Assembly (NCBI RefSeq): GCF_007097265.1
Contig: NZ_VJZP01000012.1
Coordinates: forward strand, 28,747 to 92,746
DNA length: 64,000 nt
Direction: 5' to 3'
Origin: Flavobacterium gawalongense
Lineage (GTDB): Bacteria; Bacteroidota; Bacteroidia; Flavobacteriales; Flavobacteriaceae
Shown here: piece after piece, positions 31,565-39,329 of the stretch
How positions within the stretch are numbered: position 1 is the stretch's first letter
Layout: each line of letters starts with the position of its first letter
The notes under the pieces: generated by a model
The model's input: the letters and a program-made list of their open reading frames with translations, nothing else
What the model was told of the DNA's origin: nothing
Databases searched by the model: none
Made by a program: the position numbers and the translations under genes

Positions 31565-32163
31565 AAGGCTATTTGAGTATAAGTATCTTTAAATTTAAAC
31601 TTAAGAGTTCCTTTCCTAAAAAGAAAGTCATTATAAACCAATTGTATTTTATCATTTGGATCTATTCCGCTAAAGAACAACAACACTTTTTGATAAGGTG
31701 CAATTTTATAGCTTCGTTCATAACTAACTCCAGAACAAGGAATAGTATCTTTTTTTGAAGTCACCACATAGAAATCTTTATCCAAACCAAAAGACATATA
31801 TTTTACGGCATTGGTATATTCCATTCCTGTAAAGTCTTTTGAGAGTATATCTTTTTCTTCGTCTTGCTGGAATGTAAATTCGATGATGCGTTCTCTTTTA
31901 TTTTCTTCGTAGAGCGAATCAACAAGCACTAGATTTTCGTTCCCTTTATCTTTTAACAAATAATATTGAATTGGAACTTCAGTAGCAACAAAGCCTATGT
32001 CGTCTACTTTTTGGATATATACGCGGGATTTCCAGCCTACCTTTTCCAAATTGAAATAGCGATCTCTAATTTCGGAGTCACCTTTATTATCATCCCCCCC
32101 TTTCTTACAAGAAAAAAATACAAAAACAAAAAGCAAACAAAATATCTTATTTAAGTCCCTCAT
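31561..32163 (-). CDS. Lipoprotein of the Rhs operon
   Basis: A 200-residue protein with a lipoprotein signal (FCLLFVFVFFSCKK, lipidated Cys at residue 19) followed by a charged Gly/Asp linker, typical of Bacteroidota lipoproteins. The mature part is beta-rich with no family I recognise. It overlaps the OmpH-like gene by 17 bases and the 1814-residue gene by 4 bases, so all three are translationally coupled. It probably anchors or guides the secreted shell proteins at the outer membrane. Confidence 0.7.
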   Translation of the reverse strand: MRDLNKIFCLLFVFVFFSCKKGGDDNKGDSEIRDRYFNLEKVGWKSRVYIQKVDDIGFVATEVPIQYYLLKDKGNENLVLVDSLYEENKRERIIEFTFQQDEEKDILSKDFTGMEYTNAVKYMSFGLDKDFYVVTSKKDTIPCSGVSYERSYKIAPYQKVLLFFSGIDPNDKIQLVYNDFLFRKGTLKFKFKDTYTQIAL

Positions 32164-32653
32164 ACTTTTTGTTTATATAAATAAGCAACTCGTTTGTCAC
32201 ATCTATAGTTTCATCAGCAAACAAAACGCTCCTTTTATTTTCCGAACCAATGACTAATTGATATTTATTTTCTTTAGAGAATTCATTTACATAGCCATGA
32301 ATTCTTGCCCAAATTTTTAAAGACTCTTCTGAAGCAAAATTTTGGTTGAATTGCTCCAATTCTTCTTTTCCCTTGATGAAATTTTGCATTACTATTTTCT
32401 TATCTCCTTCTGAAATTGTTTGAGATTGCAACTTAGAATACAGAGAATCTAAACTCAATTTCCGAGTATTAAATTCTTTTTCCCCAATTCGCTTCATTTC
32501 TTTTGTCATGTTGAAACTATCAAAGAGTTTGCTGTTGTCAGCATAAACAATTTTTTTACTTGATGCTAGAATATTAGAAGCAAAAACAATAATCAATATA
32601 CCTATTAATACGATATTGATTACAACTAGAAAATTTAATTTATTTTTTATCAC
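32147..32653 (-). CDS. OmpH/Skp-like periplasmic chaperone, first gene of the Rhs operon
   Basis: 168 residues. An N-terminal hydrophobic segment (about 8-30) acts as signal peptide or anchor, then KIVYADNSKLFDSFNMTKEM and a long charged helical region (about 50-125) form a coiled coil as in Skp/OmpH chaperones, which cradle unfolded outer-membrane proteins. The family fit rests on the YADNSKLFDSF start and the helical tentacle length. At the head of an operon of giant secreted proteins, a dedicated chaperone role is a reasonable inference. Confidence 0.7.
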   Translation of the reverse strand: MIKNKLNFLVVINIVLIGILIIVFASNILASSKKIVYADNSKLFDSFNMTKEMKRIGEKEFNTRKLSLDSLYSKLQSQTISEGDKKIVMQNFIKGKEELEQFNQNFASEESLKIWARIHGYVNEFSKENKYQLVIGSENKRSVLFADETIDVTNELLIYINKKYEGLK

Positions 32654-32676
32654 AAAATATCTTGTTAAAATTTACA

Positions 32677-32684
32677 CAAATATA
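32677..32684 (-). promoter_or_regulatory. TATATTTG -7 box of the Rhs operon
   Basis: The reverse complement reads TATATTTG, matching the Bacteroidota TAnnTTTG -7 element, 23 bases before the first ATG of the seven-gene operon. I see no clear -33 TTTG, so the assignment rests on the -7 box alone. Confidence 0.45.
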
Positions 32685-32699
32685 GTATTTTTTCTTACT

Positions 32700-33890
32700 T
32701 TATAACATCTCTTATTAAAAATTTCTTCAAAAGTCTAATAATTATTGTTAATTAACAATACCCACTTTTGGTGATATTTGATATTTAAAAGAAAAAAGAT
32801 TTACGATCCACACAAGAAGAAAACGTAAAAGCAATCTCTGATATGTTTTTATTTCTTTTTCCTATGCACTATTTTTAATAAATTATCTGTTCATTGATAC
32901 CGAAATCATCAGATTTTCTTATCCACAAATTGACAAATTGTTCGCTAAACTTTACTTTAATTGTTAAGATTAATAGGTATATTAAAAATAGTTATGATAG
33001 ATTTTTTTATAGAAATCCTAAGTATAATTTCATTCGCACTTACAGAGAGTGTTTTTTATGGAACGAATCCTTATCAGACCCCGGTATTTATTTACTTCCA
33101 AGAGGTGCTGTAAGCATTGGTAAGATGACCATTGGACAACGAGACGCCTCAATGACTATCATAAAAGATTTTATGATTGGTAAAGCACTTGTTTACTGCT
33201 CTAAGCTTTAACCCCTAATTAAATGCTGTAGATTACTTGTCGCAGTAAATAATAATGATGACTAGCAGGTAAAAGCATTACTTAAAAATAAGGAAATTTA
33301 TATTGTGCTATATCAAAACTGCACTTTTAAATTCTGGCAAGGCTACAGCAAGAATACTGATGAACAAAAGAAACAAGTTTTACAACTCTTGTGGATTGTC
33401 ATTAAGCTGACAAAAAGCAATAAATCGGAACCAAAAAGTAGTGAATCATTATATAAACAAACGGAGATGATATAATTCTTATAACCATCTTGAAAGAATT
33501 CAACGTTGATATTATTGGCTGATTTGTCTTACCGTCATTGAAATTTCGCTCAACCAACAAAATGAAAAAAAATATTCCGAACGGAAGTATATGCATTCAT
33601 TTTATAAAAAAGTCAGCCTTGAAAAAAGTTGCATTCATGTTCTTGAAGAAATTAATAACCCTGAAAGGCATATTAAAAAAAAGTCAACAGAAATTTATAA
33701 ATAAAACCACACTCTAAAATTAAGATTTGTTCTTAACCATATCTTGTCGCTAAGGTTAGCATGTCCAATATTTCAAATTAAATCAAGCTAACACCAAAAA
33801 TTAAAATATAGAGCTGCTAAAGAGAAAAAAACTATTAATGCTCCAGTGCAAGATAGATTATACCTATCCTTTTTTTGTTTGATTCAAAAA
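32700..33890. other. Gene-poor, apparently decayed region
   Basis: About 1.2 kb without a convincing gene. A 105-codon frame at 32894-33211 on the + strand has a protein-like second half (PRGAVSIGKMTIGQRDAS) that I cannot place. Other fragments near 33600-33700 also look like relics. The stretch separates the Rhs operon from core genes and may hold remains of older insertions. Confidence 0.4.
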
Positions 33891-33892
33891 GG

Positions 33893-33900
33893 TATCTTTG
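33893..33900 (+). promoter_or_regulatory. TATCTTTG -7 box before ABC-F gene
   Basis: This matches TAnnTTTG, with TTTG 11 bases and TTG 15 bases upstream as weak -33 candidates. It lies about 100 bases before the ABC-F start. Confidence 0.45.
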
Positions 33901-33999
33901 CATCGTCGAAATTAAACTCCTATTTAAAATTAGAGACCTAATTAGAGACCCCTTAATTTTAACAAACAAAAAAACCTTATTTTTAGGCACTTTTATAAT

Positions 34000-35862
34000 A
34001 TGAATTACTTATCTGTTGAAAATATCTCTAAATCTTTTGGAGAAAGAACACTTTTTGAAAATATTTCTTTTGGAATCAATAAAGACCAAAAAATTGCCTT
34101 CATAGCCAAAAACGGCTCTGGAAAAACTACTATCATGAGTATTATTAATGGTCTTGAAGAACCAGATACGGGACAAGTAGTTTTGAGAAAAGGCATAAAA
34201 ATGGCTTTCCTTTCGCAAAATAACAATTTGCAAGACGAATTGACCATTGAAGAAAGTATTTTCGCATCAGATAATGAGACTTTGAAAGTGATTGAAGCGT
34301 ATGAAAAAGCGTTAGAAAATCCTGAAGATGAGGAAGCATACCAAAAAGCTTTTGACGGAATGGATCAGCACAATGCGTGGGATTTTGAAACGCAGTACAA
34401 GCAAATTTTGTTCAAACTGAAGTTGGAAGATTTTAAACTGAAAGTGAAGAATCTTTCGGGTGGACAGAAAAAACGGTTATCACTGGCTATCATTTTGATC
34501 AATCGTCCTGATTTATTGATTCTGGATGAGCCTACGAATCACTTGGATTTAGAGATGATTGAATGGCTGGAAAGTTATTTTGCCAAAGAAAACATTACGT
34601 TGTTTATGGTGACACACGACCGTTTCTTTTTGGAGCGTGTTTGTAACGAAATCATCGAATTAGACAACGGAAAATTATACCAATACAAAGGAAATTACTC
34701 TTATTATTTAGAGAAAAAAGAGGAACGCATCGCATCCGAGAATTCTAGTGTGGATAAAGCGCAGAATCTTTTTGTGAAAGAATTGGAATGGATGCGCCGT
34801 CAGCCAAAAGCGAGAACGACCAAATCAAAATCGCGTCAGGATGATTTTTATGTAATTAAAGAAAAAGCACAAAGTCGCCGTCGCGAAAATAAAGTGGAGC
34901 TTGAAATTAACATGGAACGTATGGGAAGCAAGATTATCGAGCTTCACAAAATTTCCAAAAAATTCAAAGATCACGTGATCATGGATAATTTCAGTTTTGA
35001 TTTTCAACGTGGCGAACGCATTGGAATCATTGGAAAAAATGGAACTGGAAAATCGACTTTCTTGAATCTCTTAACAGGATCTATTCCGCTTGATGCAGGG
35101 AAAGTAGTTGTTGGTGAAACCATAAAAATAGGATATTATACGCAAAGTGGCATCAATCCAAAGCCGGGTCAGCGTGTTATTGATGTGATTAAGGAATACG
35201 GAGAATTCATTCCGTTGATGAAAGGAAAATTGATCTCGGCTTCGCAATTATTGGAACGTTTCTTGTTTGATGCTAAAAAACAATACGATTTTGTCGATAG
35301 ATTGAGTGGTGGCGAATTGAAACGTTTGTACTTGTGTACGGTTTTGATTCAGAATCCAAACTTCTTGATTCTGGATGAGCCAACCAATGATTTGGATATT
35401 GTGACACTAAATGTTTTGGAAAGCTTCCTTTTGGATTATCCTGGATGCTTAGTTGTAGTTTCGCACGACAGGTATTTCATGGATAAAATTGTGGATCACT
35501 TATTCATTTTTAGAGGTGATGGTGTGGTGGAAGATTTCCCTGGAAACTATTCTGATTTTAGAGCCTACGAAGACAGTGCTGACGTGGCTCAAAAAGAGGA
35601 AAACAAAGCGGAAAAGAAAGACTGGAAACAAAACAATCCAACCGGGAACCTGACTTTCAACGAGCAAAAAGAATTTCAAAAAACGGAACGAGAAATCAAA
35701 GATTTAGAGATTCAAAAAGCAACTATCGAACAATTATTCTCGGATGGAAAAATCGAAGAAGCAGCTATCGAGAAAAAAGCCAACGAATTGAAAAATATCA
35801 TCAATAAAATTGAGGAGAAAGAAGAACGATGGTTTGAACTTTCTGCGAAGATAGAGGGATAA
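34000..35862 (+). CDS. ABC-F family ATPase (Uup-like)
   Basis: A 620-residue soluble protein with two ATP-binding cassettes and no membrane segments. The first has Walker A NGSGKTT, signature LSGGQKKRLSLA and Walker B LLILDEPTNHLD. The second has NGTGKST, LSGGELKRLYL and FLILDEPTNDLD. The inter-domain linker is charged, and a C-terminal coiled coil (about residues 540-620, rich in Lys/Glu) is typical of the Uup branch. ABC-F proteins act on ribosomes or on branched DNA (Uup). Nothing nearby suggests antibiotic resistance, so a housekeeping role is more likely. Confidence 0.9.
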   Translation: MNYLSVENISKSFGERTLFENISFGINKDQKIAFIAKNGSGKTTIMSIINGLEEPDTGQVVLRKGIKMAFLSQNNNLQDELTIEESIFASDNETLKVIEAYEKALENPEDEEAYQKAFDGMDQHNAWDFETQYKQILFKLKLEDFKLKVKNLSGGQKKRLSLAIILINRPDLLILDEPTNHLDLEMIEWLESYFAKENITLFMVTHDRFFLERVCNEIIELDNGKLYQYKGNYSYYLEKKEERIASENSSVDKAQNLFVKELEWMRRQPKARTTKSKSRQDDFYVIKEKAQSRRRENKVELEINMERMGSKIIELHKISKKFKDHVIMDNFSFDFQRGERIGIIGKNGTGKSTFLNLLTGSIPLDAGKVVVGETIKIGYYTQSGINPKPGQRVIDVIKEYGEFIPLMKGKLISASQLLERFLFDAKKQYDFVDRLSGGELKRLYLCTVLIQNPNFLILDEPTNDLDIVTLNVLESFLLDYPGCLVVVSHDRYFMDKIVDHLFIFRGDGVVEDFPGNYSDFRAYEDSADVAQKEENKAEKKDWKQNNPTGNLTFNEQKEFQKTEREIKDLEIQKATIEQLFSDGKIEEAAIEKKANELKNIINKIEEKEERWFELSAKIEG

Positions 35863-35866
35863 AATT

Positions 35867-35895
35867 AGTATTCAGTGTTCAGTCGCAGTTTGCAG
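35867..35895. repeat. CAGTATTCAGT/CAGTTTGCAG dispersed repeat
   Basis: AGTATTCAGTGTTCAGT followed by CGCAGTTTGCAG just after the ABC-F stop. Related copies occur near 41721-41767, 43827-43852, 45635-45704 and 49503-49550. Confidence 0.55.
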
Positions 35896-35925
35896 CATGA
35901 GACACTTTCTTCAAATAATATTCTA

Positions 35926-35968
35926 AACAACACCCACAACAGAATGAGATTTTGTTGTGGGTGTTGTT
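35926..35968 (+). terminator. Long hairpin terminator, CCACAACA family
   Basis: AACAACACCCACAACA pairs perfectly over 16 bp with 35953-35968 around an 11-base loop. Its core matches the hairpins at 37808 and 39241, including loop bases. Confidence 0.75.
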
Positions 35969-36193
35969 ATTTAAAGCAAAAAAGTGATTATAAATTCGTA
36001 AGAAAAATTAGAGCAAATTAAAAGTTCCTTTGATGTTTTGTAGTTTATTTTATATATTTTTGAGAGAAATAAAGCCTGATATTTGTCAGACCAAGCCTCC
36101 CAATTTTGGGTAGATTGGGATGATTTTGTCAGACCTATATGCAAGTTAGCCGTAATTATAAAAAAATCGTGCATAGAAAAACCAATCAAAAAA

Positions 36194-37636
36194 ATGAAGA
36201 AATCAATTTTAATTATAAGTTTCCTATGTTTAACTATTTCCTGTTTTAGTCAAAAAGCGAAGAATTCAAAAAACAATTTAAAACAAAAAATAGACAATTA
36301 TCTAAAAGAAATTATTGAAGTTAATGAAATTCCAGGTTCAGCAGTTGCAGTTATAAAAAATGGAAAAGTTATCTACGAGAAATATTATGGAAAAAGTTCA
36401 ATAGAAGAAAATACGCTTGTAAATGAAAACAGAATTTTTAGATTATATTCCACCACCAAATTGATTTCAGCGGTTGCTGTTTTTCAACTTATTGAGAAAA
36501 ACAAATTATCATTAGAAGATAAAATTGCTAAATATTTGGATAATCTTCCTGAAGAATGGCAAGATGTTAAAATCAAAAATCTAATAACACATTCATCAGG
36601 TTTACCAGATATTGTAAAATTTGAAGACATTCCGTATTCTTTAGATGAAAGTGAAAAATGGTCGCGGTTATACAAAAAACCAATGGAGTTTGAAACTGGG
36701 GATTATTACAGTTACAATCAAACCAATTATTGCTTACTTACAAAAATTATTGAGAAAACATTTGGGTCAACATTTGAAGATTATGTATTAAAAAATCAAT
36801 TCCCTTCTGCAAAAAAGGGAGTTGTTTTCTCAGCAAATTCTTCAGAATCCATTCCTGATAGAGTTATTCATCATCTCTTTGATTTTAAAAAGAATAGATA
36901 TGAAAGATTTAATGCTGATCACGGTAAAATTCATAATTCAGGAAGTGGTTTGAATATTACATTGAAAGAATTTATAGCTTGGAATGAAAGATTAGATGAA
37001 AATATTCTTTTAAATCCAGCAACAAAAAATTCAATGTGGAGCCCATTTCAGTTTAAAAACACGAAAGACAACTTTCTTTACGGTTGGGGAATATACGAAA
37101 CAAACAAAATAAAATCATTTGGTTTTAGTGGTGGAAATATGACAGCTTTTAGAAAATTTATTGATAATGATTTGACTATTATATTTTTATCAAATGGCTA
37201 TAAAAATTATAATGTAGAAGAACAAGTAATTGACCATATTGCTGGTATAGTTGATGAAAAATTATTGGACAGTAATTTATTAGCAGATGAAAAAATCACA
37301 TCTGATTTTTATAAAAATGATTTTGAAAAAGCAGTAAAAAATTATGATACAATAAAAAACCAAAATCCGACACGAAACTTCGAAAACAGATTAATTACGA
37401 TTGGATATAATTTGATGAATAATGAAAATTTAAAAGACGCAATTAAAGTTTTTGAATTTAACGTAAAAGAAAATCCAAATTCTTCAAATGCTTATGATTG
37501 TGTAGCCGAAGCGTATTTTGCAAATGGACAATTAGAATTATCAAAACAGAATTATCAAAAATCATTTGATATGTATTCAGGAAATACAAACGCAAAAGAT
37601 ATGGTTAATAAAATTGATGAAATGTTGAAAAAATAA
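36194..37636 (+). CDS. Serine hydrolase, beta-lactamase class C-like, with C-terminal TPR
   Basis: 480 residues from ATG 36194. The frame is open to 36083, but this start gives a clean signal peptide (KKSILIISFLCLTISCFSQ). The catalytic SxxK motif is STTK at residues 86-89; a YNQTNY segment stands where class C enzymes have Tyr-x-Asn, and HSSGLPD is typical of the family. The C-terminal part (about 370-480) looks like TPR helices. Such proteins are periplasmic peptidases or esterases more often than true beta-lactamases. The gene is flanked by short inverted TTAGCCGTA sequences and followed by a group II intron remnant, so it looks like an inserted cassette. Confidence 0.8.
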   Translation: MKKSILIISFLCLTISCFSQKAKNSKNNLKQKIDNYLKEIIEVNEIPGSAVAVIKNGKVIYEKYYGKSSIEENTLVNENRIFRLYSTTKLISAVAVFQLIEKNKLSLEDKIAKYLDNLPEEWQDVKIKNLITHSSGLPDIVKFEDIPYSLDESEKWSRLYKKPMEFETGDYYSYNQTNYCLLTKIIEKTFGSTFEDYVLKNQFPSAKKGVVFSANSSESIPDRVIHHLFDFKKNRYERFNADHGKIHNSGSGLNITLKEFIAWNERLDENILLNPATKNSMWSPFQFKNTKDNFLYGWGIYETNKIKSFGFSGGNMTAFRKFIDNDLTIIFLSNGYKNYNVEEQVIDHIAGIVDEKLLDSNLLADEKITSDFYKNDFEKAVKNYDTIKNQNPTRNFENRLITIGYNLMNNENLKDAIKVFEFNVKENPNSSNAYDCVAEAYFANGQLELSKQNYQKSFDMYSGNTNAKDMVNKIDEMLKK

Positions 37637-37647
37637 TAACTACGGCT

Positions 37648-37745
37648 AATCGAGTAGACGGGTCCGCCAATAACTGACGGACTGCGCCTCTCACACCACC
37701 GTACGTATGGGTCCCCGCTCTTCGAAGTATACAATAGTTCTTGGT
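37648..37745 (-). mobile_element. 3' remnant of a group II intron
   Basis: Read on the - strand this stretch contains ACGTACGGTGGTGTGAGAGG, a sequence typical of the 3' structured part of bacterial group II introns. A hairpin follows (GTCCG/CGGAC, loop of 11), then a CTACTCGATT-type 3' end. There is no reverse transcriptase gene next to it, so only the 3' ribozyme end survives. The base composition is GC-richer than the surroundings. Confidence 0.55.
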
Positions 37746-37807
37746 TAAGCTGCGCAAATGTCTCTGACTTTGCGCCCATAACAATGAGTAACAAAATAAT
37801 AAAGCAA

Positions 37808-37840
37808 AAAACCACAACAAAATCTAATTCTGTTGTGGTT
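37808..37840. terminator. Hairpin terminator, CCACAACA family
   Basis: AAACCACAACA pairs with TGTTGTGGTTT. A near copy of the hairpins at 35926 and 39241, it is placed downstream of the 101-residue gene on the - strand. Confidence 0.7.
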
Positions 37841-37867
37841 TTCATTTTATAAACTCGTATAAATGGT

Positions 37868-38173
37868 TTACGCCAAAAACAAGGTCTTCTTGTGATAATT
37901 ATATAAAATCGAATCGTAAAGGGTTACTTTAGGCGCAACTTTTTCGGAAGAAGCATCAAACTTGATACCGTTGTATTTGCGGAACAAGTAAATCTCTTTC
38001 AAACAATTAGACAAACTCTTATGGATTAATGTCTTAAAAGTTGGCAATTTTTTGTCTCCTACCAATAAATCAATTTGGTAATTCGAACTCGTTTTCGATA
38101 TATTATTTCCGATGATTCTTATAGTAAATTTTGTCGGAATTCCGTTTTGTTCCCCTTGATACTCTATTACCAT
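37868..38173 (-). CDS. Small conserved-looking hypothetical protein
   Basis: A 101-residue soluble protein with no signal peptide or known motif (MVIEYQGEQNGIPTKFTIRI at the start, basic near the end). It has a plausible codon structure and its own downstream terminator. It lies downstream of the remnant SDR 3' end, so before the insertion of the toxin-antitoxin pair it was probably next to the SDR gene. I do not recognise the family. Confidence 0.55.
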   Translation of the reverse strand: MVIEYQGEQNGIPTKFTIRIIGNNISKTSSNYQIDLLVGDKKLPTFKTLIHKSLSNCLKEIYLFRKYNGIKFDASSEKVAPKVTLYDSILYNYHKKTLFLA

Positions 38174-38367
38174 AGTATTTAAAATTAAAATGTGGTTAAA
38201 TTAGATAATGCTCAACTTTTATATTTATTGAATTCTATATTAAAGATACTAATATAAAGAAAACTGCATAATAACAGCCCCTAAATTATTAATTTACAAC
38301 AAAAATAATTAATAAAACGGTTTTGAACCTAATTTAAAACTCTAAAAATTTCATAAACTTATAACTA

Positions 38368-38499
38368 CTACCAAGGAATAGGATTGTAATCTTTCAAAAA
38401 CTTCCCACACCAATGTTTTCCTGTATTGATACCGTCAAACAATGGATCCATAACCCGTGCAGCACCATCCACAATATCTAATGGCGGTTGGAAATCTTC
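38368..38499 (-). pseudogene. Duplicated 3' end of the SDR gene
   Basis: These 132 bases match 39330-39461, the last 43 codons and stop of the SDR oxidoreductase gene, with about eight mismatches, mostly at third codon positions. There is no upstream coding sequence. It is the left-hand copy of a direct repeat bracketing the HepT/MntA pair. Confidence 0.85.
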
Positions 38500-38578
38500 A
38501 AATCAAAAATCATGGTACCATGAATTACTTGAGAGTATGAATTATTTTGCGTATTTTTGAATTATACTATTTAAAAAC

Positions 38579-38881
38579 ATGAATGCAATAGAAAGCCATA
38601 CCGAGGATATAACAACATTGTGCAAAACGCACAATGTTAAGTCATTGTATGCCTTTGGTTCCGTTTTAACTGAAAAATTCAATGACGAAAGTGACATTGA
38701 CCTAATCGTTGAATTTCAACCGTTAGATGTTTTAGATTATGCCGATAATTATTATGATTTAAAATTCTCATTAGAAACCATATTAAAAAGACAAATTGAT
38801 TTGCTTGAAGAAAAAGCTATTAAAAATCCTTATTTTAGAAAAACTATAAATCAAAATAAACAACTGATTTATGGACAATAA
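38579..38881 (+). CDS. mntA: MntA-type nucleotidyltransferase antitoxin
   Basis: A 100-residue minimal nucleotidyltransferase. The active-site pattern is exact: Gly27-Ser28, ten residues, then Asp39-x-Asp41, with a third acidic residue at Asp74 (RQIDLLEE). MntA proteins add AMP to the Tyr of the partner HepT and so silence it. The stop overlaps the start of the HEPN gene by 11 bases, as usual for the pair. The gene sits in a small insertion between two copies of the SDR 3' end. Confidence 0.88.
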   Translation: MNAIESHTEDITTLCKTHNVKSLYAFGSVLTEKFNDESDIDLIVEFQPLDVLDYADNYYDLKFSLETILKRQIDLLEEKAIKNPYFRKTINQNKQLIYGQ

Positions 38882-39209
38882 CATTAAAACTTGGCTTTAT
38901 GATATTTTAAGTTCAATTAATGAAATCGAAAGTTATTTTGTTGATTCTCCCAAAGAATTTAAAGTTTATGAAAATGATTTAAGGACTAAAAGAGCTGTTG
39001 AAAGGAATATTGAAATAATTGGTGAAGCAATGAATCGAATTTTAAAAGAAGATAGCGAAATCATTATTTCGAACTCCAGAAAAATAGTGGATGTTAGAAA
39101 TAGAATAATTCATGGTTATGATTCGGTTTCTGACGAGGTGATTTGGGGAATTGTAATACGACATTTACCCATTCTGCAAAAAGAAGTCGAAAAAATGCTA
39201 GGAGAGTAA
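38871..39209 (+). CDS. hepT: HepT-type HEPN toxin ribonuclease
   Basis: A 112-residue all-helical HEPN protein. The RX4-6HXY motif is seen as RNRIIHGY (Arg76, His81, Tyr83), the RNase active site and AMPylation target in this family. EIIGEAMNRIL upstream is also typical. It is translated with overlapping MntA and followed by a CCACAACA-type terminator. Together they form a type VII toxin-antitoxin pair, likely also protective against phage or stabilising the inserted DNA. Confidence 0.88.
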   Translation: MDNNIKTWLYDILSSINEIESYFVDSPKEFKVYENDLRTKRAVERNIEIIGEAMNRILKEDSEIIISNSRKIVDVRNRIIHGYDSVSDEVIWGIVIRHLPILQKEVEKMLGE

Positions 39210-39240
39210 TAAATACTTCTGCCTTTACACCCACAATAAA

Positions 39241-39274
39241 AAACCACAACAAATATTAGATTCTGTTGTGGTTT
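39241..39274. terminator. Hairpin terminator, CCACAACA family
   Basis: AAACCACAACA pairs with TGTTGTGGTTT around a 12-base loop, then a T-run. It lies between convergent HepT and SDR genes and can serve both. Confidence 0.75.
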
Positions 39275-39329
39275 TATTTTTTATCTAATAAAGTTTTCAA
39301 TTAAAAACTTTCGACTGAAAACTAAAAAA

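Noticed and set aside
32894..33211. A 105-codon frame as a gene
   Set aside because: The first half looks random and no neighbour or family supports it; kept only as a possible relic within the decayed region.
37555..37845. Frames over the group II intron remnant
   Set aside because: They lie antisense to the hydrolase end and over structured RNA sequence, with no protein-like pattern.
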